Positions 1 to 7,382 of a stretch of 57,064 nucleotides of DNA are shown piece by piece. A program made the translations under genes and the position numbers. Every line of letters begins with the position of its first letter. The stretch's first letter is position 1. A model generated the notes under the pieces. It ran no database searches. It was not told the origin of the DNA and saw nothing but the letters and a program-made list of their open reading frames with translations. The stretch covers positions 1 through 57,064 of IMG/VR virus record IMGVR_UViG_3300044981_000083; one strand, 5' to 3'. This stretch comes from a virus.

Positions 1-94
1 CGCTTCTCGAATGGCGATCCTCGGGGATTTTGAGGTTTCGATCTCGCTGCCCTACGAGCCGGGCGAGTGTGGAGACCGGCCATTCAAGCCCTGA
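1..94 (+). CDS. 3' end of small late protein crossing the circular join
   Basis: This is the C-terminal part of the 61-residue gene annotated in full at 56846-57031. On the closed circle the stop codon is at 92-94. It is the last gene of the rightward late block. Its end overlaps by 11 bases the end of the leftward gene at 84-332, so two convergent transcription units meet here. I recognise no family. Confidence 0.6.
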   Translation, partial: ASRMAILGDFEVSISLPYEPGECGDRPFKP

Positions 95-127
95 TCCAGC
101 CGTGGCCGAGTCCTTTAAGCATCTTGT
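1..127. repeat. Left copy of 127-bp terminal overlap
   Basis: These 127 bases are identical to the last 127 bases of the window (56938-57064). An exact overlap of 127 is what an assembler with k=127 leaves at the ends of a circular contig. The natural reading is one copy in the real molecule and a unique genome length of 56937 bp. A true short terminal repeat is less likely, because the overlap cuts through a coding gene. Confidence 0.9.
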
Positions 128-332
128 CGCGGCAGGATCGGCAGGCATATTTCATGCAAAGCGCTCCCATTTGATCATAACGGATGCGCTCTATATCAGC
201 CGTCGAATTACAGATCAATCCACTCGGCCGTGCTGACATTTCGCAATTGGCAAATTTCAAGGCCACTTGATCGATCTTTCGCATCGCCCATGCTTTGGCG
301 GCCTGGAAAGTGCGGAGGTTTGAGATATTCAT
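84..332 (-). CDS. Small cysteine-containing hypothetical protein
   Basis: The protein has 82 residues and five cysteines, with a CRSC pair near the C-terminus, so a small metal-binding fold is possible. It starts five bases after the stop of the H-NS-like gene and is the last gene of the leftward block; no separate strong ribosome-binding site is visible. The in-frame Met at residue 17 is an alternative start. Its 3' end overlaps the convergent late gene by 11 bases. No family recognised. Confidence 0.55.
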   Translation of the reverse strand: MNISNLRTFQAAKAWAMRKIDQVALKFANCEMSARPSGLICNSTADIERIRYDQMGALCMKYACRSCRDKMLKGLGHGWIRA

Positions 333-336
333 TGTC

Positions 337-663
337 TCAAGCTCTGATCTTGAACTGATCCATCGCCTTTCCCCGCTTCATCTCGGCGACGAGCCAGCGC
401 GGTTTCAGGCCGCGCCCGGCCCAGGTGGCGCCGGTCCTGGGGTGGCGGAACTTGGGGGCGACGCGGCGGATGGGGGTGGGCTGGAAGGTTGCGGTCATTC
501 TCTCCATCGTGCGATAGAACTCGGGTGGCTTAGCCAAGGCCGACGGAGCGTTGCTGATCCGTTCAAGCTCTGCAATGCGCGTCCGTATCTTCGCCTCCAG
601 GATGGTCTTGATGTTCTGCCGCAAGGCGGCGAGTTGGACGGCTGAAAGGGTGGCGAGGTTCAT
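337..663 (-). CDS. H-NS family nucleoid-associated DNA-binding protein
   Basis: The product (108 residues) has the two-part layout of H-NS/HvrA proteins. An N-terminal helical coiled-coil region (about residues 5-40) serves oligomerisation in this family. A C-terminal AT-hook-like DNA-binding motif, TWAGRGLKPRWL, lies at residues 80-91. H-NS proteins bind AT-rich DNA and silence transcription. A phage copy could repress phage genes, reprogram the host nucleoid or interfere with host H-NS; which of these is not decided by the sequence. The start at 663 is chosen because AAGGAGA lies just upstream; a longer frame to 879 has no such site and runs through the dispersed motif at 730-743. Confidence 0.85.
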   Translation of the reverse strand: MNLATLSAVQLAALRQNIKTILEAKIRTRIAELERISNAPSALAKPPEFYRTMERMTATFQPTPIRRVAPKFRHPRTGATWAGRGLKPRWLVAEMKRGKAMDQFKIRA

Positions 664-729
664 TGTTGAGTCTCCTTCGGTTGGATGGTCTTCAAGTTTT
701 GGTTCACGCCGACTCCGAACTCGCTGGCC

Positions 730-743
730 GGCTAAACGGTCAC
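730..743. repeat. Dispersed element GGCTRRACGGTCAC, copy 1
   Basis: The sequence is GGCTAAACGGTCAC, followed by CCTGTCTCAG. It overlaps the stop codon of the leftward gene at 740-940 and lies upstream of the H-NS-like gene. It matches copy 3 (17033) over 24 bases with two differences. Confidence 0.6.
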
Positions 744-940
744 CCTGTCTCAGCATGGCGCTGGCCGGCCGGATTGTTGATAGCCTCGATGCAAAGCGAA
801 AGTGCCGCCTCAGTTGCATGGAAGGCGCGGTGCCATTCTCTGGCGCATCGCGCACAGAGTGCGACGTGCTGCCGGCCACATGAGATGTTGTAGTTGAAAA
901 TCACGATAGCAGGCTCCTTGCACCATCCTTGACATTTCAT
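740..940 (-). CDS. Small zinc-finger-like protein
   Basis: This 66-residue protein has N-terminal Cys pairs (CxxxC) and a CARC pair about 30 residues later, which suggests one structural zinc site. Its ATG overlaps the stop of the preceding gene in an ATGA junction (937-940), typical of translational coupling. A longer frame to 1033 is possible but lacks this junction. No named family is recognised. It lies between the recombination-like genes and the H-NS homologue. Confidence 0.65.
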   Translation of the reverse strand: MKCQGWCKEPAIVIFNYNISCGRQHVALCARCAREWHRAFHATEAALSLCIEAINNPAGQRHAETG

Positions 941-1386
941 CCTGTATTTCTTTCTGTTTGGCGCTGCGCGGCCGGACTGTTGTTGACGAAAGCCGCATTC
1001 CACAAGCCCCGCAGCATCAGCGTCGTTTGCCACAACTCGGCTTTGTCGGCAATCTTCCCGGCCGCGACGTAGGCGGCGAGTACGGTGGCGACGAATGAAG
1101 CTTCGGAGCTGACGAACGGAGCGACAGAGTTTGCCGGTCCCGGCGCCTCAGATTTCGGTTCCTGTGCGCCTGCTTGATCGGCCGGGACGATCTTCGCGAT
1201 CTTGTGGATCGTGTTGCCTTCCCACTCGCGAGTCGCGAGTTCGACCGCATAGCGTCCGCCTGTTTTGAGGCCCGCGAGCTTGTTCGGCCAGATTTCCAAG
1301 CGGGCACCCGTGGTGGTGATGACCTTGGCGACCTTCTTGCCTTCCTTGGGCGGCTCGATCGCCGCGATCTCGATCAGGACGGTCAC
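937..1386 (-). CDS. Probable DNA-metabolism accessory protein (nuclease partner)
   Basis: The protein is 149 residues and begins with GTG, overlapping the exonuclease stop by four bases. The first 70 residues are beta-rich and alternate charged and hydrophobic positions, as in small OB-fold proteins. The rest is Ala/Pro-rich followed by a helical segment. In phages, a gene coupled to a RecB/Cas4-like exonuclease is often a single-strand-binding or annealing partner. That role is inference from position; no diagnostic motif is visible. Confidence 0.7.
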   Translation of the reverse strand: MTVLIEIAAIEPPKEGKKVAKVITTTGARLEIWPNKLAGLKTGGRYAVELATREWEGNTIHKIAKIVPADQAGAQEPKSEAPGPANSVAPFVSSEASFVATVLAAYVAAGKIADKAELWQTTLMLRGLWNAAFVNNSPAAQRQTERNTG

Positions 1387-2186
1387 GCTGCAACCTCCTT
1401 CACATGCCCATAGGACCGCAATAGCTCGCCCATGGTGAGGGGAGGCGGCGGAAGGGCCTTCGATGCCCGTTCCTTCAATCGCGGCTTGGGCGCGGCCTTA
1501 GCCACGGCGGGCGCTGCCATCTTCGGGGCTTGCTCGACACCACACGTCTTGTCGAGGCGATAGGCTTCGAGGTAGAGCGCGAACAGGTTCCAGTGCCGGG
1601 AAAGGTCGGTATAGGCATGGTGCTGGAAGGGTGAGCCATCCTTGGGAAGGATCAGCAGATGGTAGCTCGCAATGGGATGCTGCGGGTGATTTTCCTCCCA
1701 CAGCTTGCCGTAGGCCGCGAGCGCGAGAACGTGGTCCGGATAGGGCTTGGCTGAAGTCTTGAAATCGATCAGCCCGATATCGCCGTTGATAAGCGCGATT
1801 GTGTCCGGCGTGCCTCCGAATTGATGGGTCTCGGAGACCAGCGAGGTTTCCTGGGCGATGGCGCGGACTTGGCATTGCTCGCGCCAAGCCCGGAAAGCTT
1901 CGAAGGCCACGAAAGCCTTGCGCAGATCGTCGGGCGAGGTCAGGGCGTCGTGGGCGTAGGCTTCGATTTCCCGATCGGGGCGACCGCGCAAGTCCATTTC
2001 GGCCATGCCGTGAACCGTTGAGCCGATATCGATCGCGCCCTTGTCGAACAGCGACAAGCCTTGCTGGCCACGCTTGTACGCCCAAAATTTGAGGGCGGTT
2101 TGATCCATGTAGCGCGAAATCGGATCATGGACGCCGGGGATCGGCTGGCCGGCGGCGTTGATGTATCCGTTTTTAGGCCTGGGCAT
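1383..2186 (-). CDS. PD-(D/E)XK family exonuclease (RecB/Cas4-like)
   Basis: This 267-residue protein carries the nuclease core of the PD-(D/E)XK superfamily: an early helix with HGMAE, a GGTPD segment supplying the metal-binding Asp, and then IDFKTS supplying the D-x-K of the active site. A QhxxY-like helix follows (ALAAYGKLW). Phage members trim DNA ends for recombination or replication. The C-terminal 60 residues are Pro/Ala-rich and probably flexible. It overlaps the next gene by four bases. Confidence 0.85.
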   Translation of the reverse strand: MPRPKNGYINAAGQPIPGVHDPISRYMDQTALKFWAYKRGQQGLSLFDKGAIDIGSTVHGMAEMDLRGRPDREIEAYAHDALTSPDDLRKAFVAFEAFRAWREQCQVRAIAQETSLVSETHQFGGTPDTIALINGDIGLIDFKTSAKPYPDHVLALAAYGKLWEENHPQHPIASYHLLILPKDGSPFQHHAYTDLSRHWNLFALYLEAYRLDKTCGVEQAPKMAAPAVAKAAPKPRLKERASKALPPPPLTMGELLRSYGHVKEVAA

Positions 2187-2198
2187 CTTCCCCTCCCC

Positions 2199-2480
2199 TC
2201 ACGCGCCAACGCCGAACTGGTCGTGATACTTATTGAAATCTGCGCGGGCTTCGATAAGCGCGGCTTCAAGGGCGTAGATATGGGCGTGCTGTTTGCCGTT
2301 CTCCGCGAGCGGCAATAGGCGTTCGATCTCATCTGCAAGATCGTCCATATCATCACCAAGTTCACCGCAGCGGCACTCGGCGCAAGCATAAGCCTCGCAG
2401 CCGGCCGCCTCTCCCCGATGCAGGACGCGATTGCGTGTGCCGCAGCAATCGCATTCGCCAAAGATCATCCGATAAGTCAT
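2199..2480 (-). CDS. Small zinc-binding hypothetical protein
   Basis: The 93-residue product has a CDCCG knuckle, a second cluster CAECRCG, and an acidic helical C-terminal half. This suggests a zinc-ribbon fold joined to a helix. The start at 2480 has a clear GAGGA site eight bases upstream. An alternative start at 2552 adds 24 residues and would give an ATGA overlap with the upstream gene, so it cannot be excluded. Function unknown. Confidence 0.7.
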   Translation of the reverse strand: MTYRMIFGECDCCGTRNRVLHRGEAAGCEAYACAECRCGELGDDMDDLADEIERLLPLAENGKQHAHIYALEAALIEARADFNKYHDQFGVGA

Positions 2481-2548
2481 TATTGGTTCCTCATTTGTTG
2501 CCGGTATGTATTTGCTGGCTACGTCCGAAATTGACGTAGCAATATGCC

Positions 2549-2905
2549 TCACGCCGCGTCCGCGAGTTCATCCCGGATGCGCTCCTGGATGTAATCGGTG
2601 TAATCGTCCTCGATGCGATCGAGGATGATCCAATAAAGCTGGGGATGGTCTTCGCCGTTCAGGCTGACGAGCTTGCCCTGGGCGTCCTTGCCGACCTTGC
2701 CGTTGTCGAGGTCGACGGTGATATCGGAAACCCACCAATCGCCGTCGCTGTAGGAGATTTCGGCTTTGCCGGAAATGTAGCCGCCGCGCCAGCCGGCCTC
2801 GCTATAGAGCGGAAGCTCATCGAGGACGATCTCGAAGCACAGGCCTGCGGGACCATGTGACAGGCGGGGACGAATCGATGTAGGGAATGTCGTGATCTGG
2901 GTCAT
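2549..2905 (-). CDS. Hypothetical protein, first gene of leftward operon
   Basis: This 118-residue protein is the gene nearest the promoter at about 3.0 kb. It is rich in aromatic and acidic residues (stretches such as SDGDWWVSDITVDL and a C-terminal EDDYTDYIQERI). No catalytic motif or family is recognised. A start three codons earlier (2914) is possible, and neither start has a strong ribosome-binding site. Being first in the block, it is likely expressed early. Confidence 0.65.
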   Translation of the reverse strand: MTQITTFPTSIRPRLSHGPAGLCFEIVLDELPLYSEAGWRGGYISGKAEISYSDGDWWVSDITVDLDNGKVGKDAQGKLVSLNGEDHPQLYWIILDRIEDDYTDYIQERIRDELADAA

Positions 2906-2974
2906 GGGGACCATCCATGGTTCGGGTTGCGTTCCGGCCGGGAGGATGTTTGCCGCATCCCCCGGCCATGTTTT

Positions 2975-3004
2975 TGTGTAGCACGTCGCTTTTCCCCTTG
3001 TCAA
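2975..3004 (-). promoter_or_regulatory. Leftward promoter, -35 TTGACA
   Basis: On the minus strand TTGACA (3004-2999) is followed after 18 bases by TACACA (2980-2975). The -35 matches the sigma70 consensus perfectly; the -10 is weak. It would drive the leftward block 84-2905. Its -35 box overlaps the -35 box of the rightward promoter in the quasi-palindrome CTTGTCAACAAG. Confidence 0.5.
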
Positions 3005-3026
3005 CAAGAAAAGCTTACGCTATGAA
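2998..3026 (+). promoter_or_regulatory. Rightward promoter giving a near-leaderless mRNA
   Basis: TTGTCA (2998-3003) and TATGAA (3021-3026) are separated by exactly 17 bases. Transcription would begin near 3033, and the first ATG is at 3035, so the message would be leaderless, as is known for lambda cI from PRM. No Shine-Dalgarno sequence precedes that ATG, which fits. Confidence 0.55.
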
Positions 3027-3034
3027 CATTTTTT

Positions 3035-3439
3035 ATGACCACACAACGCATCAAGGGCGAGATTGTCTTTTCCTGTGATCGCTGTTCGGAGACATTCGAG
3101 CCGCCAAGACTCGGCACAGGCTCTGCGCAGCGCGACTGGAACGACACGTGGGAAGACGCCAAACGCGCCGGCTGGCGGGCATTAAAGAACGGCAAGGATT
3201 GGGAACACGTCTGTCCAGACTGCCTAGGCAAGCCATTACCCTTCAACGGCGCAAAGACAGAGCTTTCCGCCTACTCTCGCAGCATCTTATCCGCGATAGC
3301 CAAAAAGCCGATGCCTCGGCAGCAAATCAGTCCTGGCGTCGCCACTCGCCTATTGCACGAAAATTTGGTTCAGCCTGTCAAGATCATGTCGACCGAGTTC
3401 TTGCAAATCACTGAGGCCGGAAAGGCGATGCTCCGATGA
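3035..3439 (+). CDS. Zinc-ribbon / winged-helix-like regulator candidate
   Basis: The 134-residue protein has an N-terminal zinc ribbon (CDRC near residue 14, CPDC near residue 61). Its C-terminal half (about residues 75-134) looks like a winged helix, with a helix, a PMPRQQI segment and a final beta-like FLQITEAGKAML. It is first in the rightward block, apparently from a leaderless message, and overlaps the next HTH gene by four bases. A regulatory role is inferred from these features; the family is not recognised. Confidence 0.7.
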   Translation: MTTQRIKGEIVFSCDRCSETFEPPRLGTGSAQRDWNDTWEDAKRAGWRALKNGKDWEHVCPDCLGKPLPFNGAKTELSAYSRSILSAIAKKPMPRQQISPGVATRLLHENLVQPVKIMSTEFLQITEAGKAMLR

Positions 3440-3675
3440 AGCGCCGCCTCACCACAGACGACGTGCGCGCCATGCTGGCGATCGCGGTCAAGTCGGAGGG
3501 CTCGCAAAGGGCATTCGGCCGCAAGCACGGCTTCACCAACGCCTACGTCTCCGACGTGATCTTGGGGCGCCGACCGCCGGCGGATGCCATTTGCAAGGTG
3601 CTGGGGATCGTCCGGAAGGTGAGCAAGACCTATGAATATGAGTTCGAGGCGCGCGTTCAATCCCGCCGGACGTAA
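3436..3675 (+). CDS. Cro/CI-type helix-turn-helix DNA-binding protein
   Basis: This 79-residue protein has a helix-turn-helix around residues 23-45 (SQRAFGRKHGFTNAYVSDVI), as in small XRE/Cro proteins. The stretch SQRAFGRKHG resembles the first HTH helix and AYVSDVILG the recognition helix. It is coupled to the upstream gene by an ATGA overlap. The pair probably controls the back-to-back promoters near 3.0 kb; that is an inference from position. Confidence 0.75.
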   Translation: MKRRLTTDDVRAMLAIAVKSEGSQRAFGRKHGFTNAYVSDVILGRRPPADAICKVLGIVRKVSKTYEYEFEARVQSRRT

Positions 3676-3688
3676 CGGGATTAAGCCG

Positions 3689-3748
3689 ATGGTATGGTAT
3701 AGCCTCGGGGCGGATGGGAAGCCGCTGGAAGTCGAGAGGGGAGATTGA
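3689..3748 (+). CDS. Possible 19-residue leader peptide before methyltransferase
   Basis: An ATG frame of 19 codons ends in TGA at 3746-3748, overlapping the TTG start of the methyltransferase (TTGA). This would couple translation of the methyltransferase to the short frame. There is no strong ribosome-binding site for the peptide, so it may be accidental. Confidence 0.3.
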   Translation: MVWYSLGADGKPLEVERGD

Positions 3749-4536
3749 AACCACTCGCGATAGATCTTTACTGCGGGCTCGGCGGCTGGGCGGAAGGATT
3801 GCTGGCCGAAGGCTATGACGTGATCGGCTTCGATATCGAGCGGCATGTTTACGGCGAGCACCGCTATCCTGGCCTATTGGTAATCCAGGATGTCCGCACG
3901 CTTCACGGTTCGCAATTCAAGACCGCCCAACTGATCGTCGCATCGCCGCCATGCCAGGCATACAGCTACCGGGCGATGCCGTGGTCGCGCGCCAAGGCCC
4001 TGCCGCCGCCCGACAACACGCTGTTCGAGGCGTGCTTTCGCATCCAGCGCGAGGCTTGCGAAGCAGCAGGGCGGCACATTCCGCTGATCGTCGAGAACGT
4101 GCGCGGGGCGCAGAAATGGGTCGGGCGCGCCCGCTACTCGTTCGGCAGCTTCTACCTTTGGGGCGATGTGCCGGCGCTTATGCCGATCGCGCTGCGGCGC
4201 GGGAAGTCCAGCGGGATGAATTGGAGCGACCAGACAAAACGCGGGCAGGACTTCACGCGCTTGGCATGGCAAGAGGCGATCAAAAACAACGGTGGCTCGT
4301 GGTTCAACATCGCGAACAACACCACGAGTAGCAAAGGACGCAATCCGGATGGCCGCAAAGGCAAAGGTGGGACGTGGTTCCAGGAATATGGCCCGGATCA
4401 AGGAAGCCGAAATTTCGGTTCCAAGTCTCCGCGCCGCAAGATGTACAGCGCCATGATCGCCAAGATTCCGCTGACTCTCAGCCGGCATATCGGAGCGACC
4501 TTTCGTCCGCCGCGAGAACCCTCTGCCTCGCAGTGA
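3745..4536 (+). CDS. DNA (cytosine-5) methyltransferase
   Basis: The product (263 residues) shows the order of C5-cytosine methyltransferases. Motif I, DLYCGLGGW, for S-adenosylmethionine lies at residues 7-15. Motif IV, SPPCQAYSY, has the catalytic Cys at residue 70. Motif VI, IVENVRG, is at 115-121. It is short for the family, as phage versions often are. It starts with TTG after AGGGGAG. Methylation of phage DNA against host restriction is the usual role. It stands alone, with no partner endonuclease nearby. The stop codon lies within dispersed element copy 2. Confidence 0.88.
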   Translation: MKPLAIDLYCGLGGWAEGLLAEGYDVIGFDIERHVYGEHRYPGLLVIQDVRTLHGSQFKTAQLIVASPPCQAYSYRAMPWSRAKALPPPDNTLFEACFRIQREACEAAGRHIPLIVENVRGAQKWVGRARYSFGSFYLWGDVPALMPIALRRGKSSGMNWSDQTKRGQDFTRLAWQEAIKNNGGSWFNIANNTTSSKGRNPDGRKGKGGTWFQEYGPDQGSRNFGSKSPRRKMYSAMIAKIPLTLSRHIGATFRPPREPSASQ

Positions 4537-4546
4537 CCGTCTAGCC
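4533..4546. repeat. Dispersed element, copy 2
   Basis: The plus strand reads GTGACCGTCTAGCC, the complement of GGCTAGACGGTCAC. The TGA inside it is the stop codon of the methyltransferase. GGATTGATCCA follows 33 bases after its first base; the same spacing and sequence occur at copy 4. Confidence 0.6.
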
Positions 4547-4726
4547 TGCCCACCGCCGCAGCGTTGGATTGATCCATAAAAAGCCTTTCATCCCCGCCTC
4601 GAATCAGGACACTATCGCCCCCGCTGGATTGAACATCGTCGGCCCGTGGTGTGGTGGTACTAGCGCGGGCAGACGCTGGGAATCCGCTGCTTTGCGCCAG
4701 GGGCGCGAATCTGGGGAAAGTTGATC
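4537..4726. other. Intergenic region after methyltransferase
   Basis: These 190 bases hold no convincing gene. They contain dispersed element copy 2, the near-palindrome GGATTGATCC, and a short possible stem GCCCG/CGGGC around 4645-4670. A promoter or small RNA is possible but not shown. Confidence 0.4.
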
Positions 4727-4999
4727 ATGAGCTATCCGTCAAATCCAAACCAAATCGAAACCCCCGCAGCGCCAACGTCGCTCCTTAATTCCAGCGCCGA
4801 CCTAATTGAGCGCTTGGGGAAACTTTCACATCGGATTGCTTGCCTGGGCGACAGTTTGCTTGGCGCCGAACCGACGCCGATTCAAGGTACTGGCAAGGAA
4901 AGCGAGCCTTCGCCGGCTGTGCTGCGTAACCTCAATCGTTGTCATGCTTTCATTTCCGAGTGTGAGAATCTTCTTACGCGCATCGAAAAGCGCGTGTGA
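4727..4999 (+). CDS. Small helical hypothetical protein
   Basis: The protein has 90 residues. An N-terminal Pro/Asn-rich stretch is followed by two amphipathic helices (about residues 25-45 and 70-90) that could form a coiled coil. ATG at 4727 is preferred, with GGGGAAAG upstream; a TTG at 4721 is also in frame. No family recognised. It is the first gene after a 190-base gap and precedes the 158-residue protein. Confidence 0.6.
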   Translation: MSYPSNPNQIETPAAPTSLLNSSADLIERLGKLSHRIACLGDSLLGAEPTPIQGTGKESEPSPAVLRNLNRCHAFISECENLLTRIEKRV

Positions 5000-5012
5000 G
5001 GCGGCTTCCTGA

Positions 5013-5489
5013 ATGAGCGCCGACTTTCCAACCGCCGACGATGTAGCCTGGGCGATCGTCGCGGGATGCCGCGAGACCGGCGAAGACCCGATCGCGTGCG
5101 ACGGCCGCAAGATGAGCATTCGCGGAAGGCATTACGCGCTGCATGCGCTGCTGCACGTCTTTCCCGAGTTGCCGCGTTATCGCGCTGCTGAACTTGTCGG
5201 TTGTCCCGGAAAGCCGGCGGCATTCTGGAATAATTCGTGGTATCAGGTTATAAGACCGTGTGGCGCCGGGGGCGCCCTGCATATGGCGAATTGGTTTGAC
5301 GACGAAGCCTATGCCCGCGTCATCGCCATTGTCGAGCTGAGCGCGTCGGATCGCCGCGCGCTTCCAACCCGATCGCTCACCATCGACTTCCGCCGCAAGC
5401 CCTCAACAGACTACGATGACGTTACCGCCGCTCAGATGGGCGACCCGGCGCCCGGCCGCTCTGCGCTCGACCAGAGGATCAACCGATGA
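5013..5489 (+). CDS. Conserved-type hypothetical protein, possible DNA-binding helices
   Basis: The first 80 residues of this 158-residue protein are helical, with a DDVAWAIVAGCRE helix, a GRKMSIRGRHYALHAL basic segment and a VGCPGKPAAFW turn. This resembles the C-terminal DNA-binding domains of DnaA-like or GcrA-like proteins, but I cannot confirm it. The last 40 residues look disordered. It overlaps the next small frame by four bases. Confidence 0.65.
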   Translation: MSADFPTADDVAWAIVAGCRETGEDPIACDGRKMSIRGRHYALHALLHVFPELPRYRAAELVGCPGKPAAFWNNSWYQVIRPCGAGGALHMANWFDDEAYARVIAIVELSASDRRALPTRSLTIDFRRKPSTDYDDVTAAQMGDPAPGRSALDQRINR

Positions 5490-5548
5490 ATTGGATTTTG
5501 ATTGCCGTTGTGAGCGGATCGAATGCGGTGTTTTGCACTGGGAGGTAA
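5486..5548 (+). CDS. Possible 20-residue membrane peptide
   Basis: A 20-codon frame begins in an ATGA overlap with the preceding gene and has a hydrophobic start (MNWILIAVVSG). Its last codons contain GGGAGG, which is the ribosome-binding site of the endolysin gene at 5555. It may serve mainly to couple translation, or be a remnant. Confidence 0.4.
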   Translation: MNWILIAVVSGSNAVFCTGR

Positions 5549-5554
5549 ATTTTA

Positions 5555-6460
5555 ATGCTGATCTTCGACACCGCCGGCTCCGTCGTTCCATTTATCTCGC
5601 GCCTTCTTGCGATCGACAAGGACGTGGTGGCGATCCGTTACATTGCGCCTGGGCAAGCGAACCTGTGGAAAGTGATCAGCGACACCGAAGCGCGCTGCAT
5701 CGCGGCGGCGAACAGGCCGGGCTTCCGCTTCCGCATCGGGCTGGTCTATGAGACCAACGGGCGCCCGCGCGGCGCTCCGACCGGCTTCAGCGACGGCGGC
5801 TACGCCGCGACGCGAGCACAGCAGCTCGGGATGCCGCCGAACGGGTTTATGGGCTATACGAGCGACGAGGACTCACCAACGAACCTTGATCCTGTGGTGC
5901 AGGCGTTCGAGGCCTTTTTCGCCAAGGTCAAGACGACGAACCGTGCCTGCTATGGCGCCGGGCATACCTACGACGCGATGTACCCGCAAGGCATCATCAA
6001 CGTGCGCTGGCCGACCGAGAGCATGGGCTTCACCGATACGCGCGCCGACCTCAACAAGGGCGACTGGGACCTGCAGCAGACGCTTGCGTCGCCGACGAAT
6101 CCGCTCCACGCGCTCCGCATGGACTACGATGGCAACATCCAGCGAGACCCGAACGCCGATCTCGGATTCTTCGTGCCGCAGGTGGCACCCCCGGTGCTGC
6201 CCGACAGCGTCCTCCCGCACACGGCGACTACGGACAGCGTCGAGGCACTCCAGCTCGCGCTCAACAGCCTGGACAGCGCCGGCCTCGCTGCGGACGGCGC
6301 CTACGGGCCGGCGACCACGGACGCGGTGGAGGAATTTCAGCGCTCGCACGGGCTCGTGGTGGACGGCCTCGCCGGCCCCGCGACGATCGCGGCCATCAAG
6401 TCTAAGCCGAATCCGTCCATCCCGGCCGATGGTCGACCGCCGACGGGGACGATGTCATGA
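5555..6460 (+). CDS. Endolysin: glycoside-hydrolase-like (DUF1906-type) plus PG-binding domain
   Basis: The 301-residue protein has two parts. Residues 1-190 resemble the Rv2525c/DUF1906 glycoside-hydrolase-like TIM-barrel fold, with GFRFRIGLVYE, a YAATRAQQLGMPPN segment and FFAKVKT. Residues 225-285 are a peptidoglycan-binding domain with SVEALQLALNS, GAYGPATTDAVEEFQ and GLVVDGLAGPAT. It should bind and cut cell-wall glycan at lysis. It overlaps the second lysin gene by four bases. The family of the catalytic part is assigned by pattern only. Confidence 0.75.
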   Translation: MLIFDTAGSVVPFISRLLAIDKDVVAIRYIAPGQANLWKVISDTEARCIAAANRPGFRFRIGLVYETNGRPRGAPTGFSDGGYAATRAQQLGMPPNGFMGYTSDEDSPTNLDPVVQAFEAFFAKVKTTNRACYGAGHTYDAMYPQGIINVRWPTESMGFTDTRADLNKGDWDLQQTLASPTNPLHALRMDYDGNIQRDPNADLGFFVPQVAPPVLPDSVLPHTATTDSVEALQLALNSLDSAGLAADGAYGPATTDAVEEFQRSHGLVVDGLAGPATIAAIKSKPNPSIPADGRPPTGTMS

Positions 6461-7203
6461 CTGACCAGCAGATCACCGCCCTCGCTGCGACTTCATCTGC
6501 CGCGCGCTATCCGTGGCGCGCCGACGGCGTGGCGCCGATCGGCTACACCAAGGGCATGGCGCTTGCCTACGCTCGCCTGTACGCGGCGTTGAAGGCCGGC
6601 GATAAGTTCGCCGCTGCGATGGCGGTGGCCAACACGCACGATGCAGAAAGGGACGCGCTGAGCTGGTATGCCGGCATATTTGACGAACACGGAATGGCCA
6701 ACGACGTTGCAGGCTCCAACGTGCTCCGTCACGATTTCATGCTCCTATGGGGCCTCGGGATGCGTGAGAGCAGTGGGCAATATTGCTGCGGGCGCGACCA
6801 ATCCGCAAGGAACGTCTCAGCCGATACTGCGGAGGCGGGGCTTTTCCAGATGAGCTGGAATGCGCACGAAGCCTCGCCGCTGCTCCTGGACCTCTATAAT
6901 TCATGGCACGGCGAGAGCCTCCTTACGGTCTTCCAGGAAGGCGTGCGCTGCAAGCCTGCCGATGCGGAGAACTATGGGATCGGTTTAGGCCAGGCGTTTC
7001 AGGCCCGCTGCAAGCTGTCGCCGCTGTTCGCCGTATGGTTCGCCGCTTTAGGACTCCGCGTCGTACGAACGCACTGGGGACCGATCGACCTCCGTGCGGA
7101 TGAAGTGCGTCCGGAAGTTGACGAGTTGCTGCAACAGGTGCAACTGATCGTGGACGCCGCGTCGGAAGGGGCGCCCCCGAAACCTGGACCCGACACGGCA
7201 TGA
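6457..7203 (+). CDS. Lytic transglycosylase/muramidase-like protein
   Basis: The centre of this 248-residue protein holds GMRESSG and then, about 25 residues later, AEAGLFQMSW. This is the Glu plus GLxQ/M pattern of SLT-type lysozyme folds, with the Glu in RESSG the likely catalytic acid. The conserved C-terminal half has several Trp and Cys residues. It sits directly behind the first endolysin in an ATGA overlap, so this phage carries two different wall-cutting enzymes in tandem. Confidence 0.72.
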   Translation: MTDQQITALAATSSAARYPWRADGVAPIGYTKGMALAYARLYAALKAGDKFAAAMAVANTHDAERDALSWYAGIFDEHGMANDVAGSNVLRHDFMLLWGLGMRESSGQYCCGRDQSARNVSADTAEAGLFQMSWNAHEASPLLLDLYNSWHGESLLTVFQEGVRCKPADAENYGIGLGQAFQARCKLSPLFAVWFAALGLRVVRTHWGPIDLRADEVRPEVDELLQQVQLIVDAASEGAPPKPGPDTA

Positions 7204-7382
7204 TCAAGCCCGACGCCCATATCATCGACCAGGCGTTTGTCGATTTCGTCGGCAAATTGTTCGCCAAGCTGGTCATCAATCCGAACTCGGATGAAGCCGT
7301 CGAGACGTTTCGTGCGGGTTATGCGCAGGCGCGCAAGGCGCGGGACCTGGCGATGCGTGAAATCGAGGCGGTGCAGTCGTGA
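7200..7382 (+). CDS. Small helical hypothetical protein
   Basis: This 60-residue, mainly alpha-helical protein (AYAQARKARDLAMREIEAV at the end) overlaps both neighbours by four bases. Its place in the lysis cluster suggests a minor role there. No family recognised. Confidence 0.6.
   Translation: MIKPDAHIIDQAFVDFVGKLFAKLVINPNSDEAVETFRAGYAQARKARDLAMREIEAVQS

Noticed and set aside
1-127. True direct terminal repeat of a linear phage
   Set aside because: The length of exactly 127 and the gene running through it fit assembler overlap better than a biological end.
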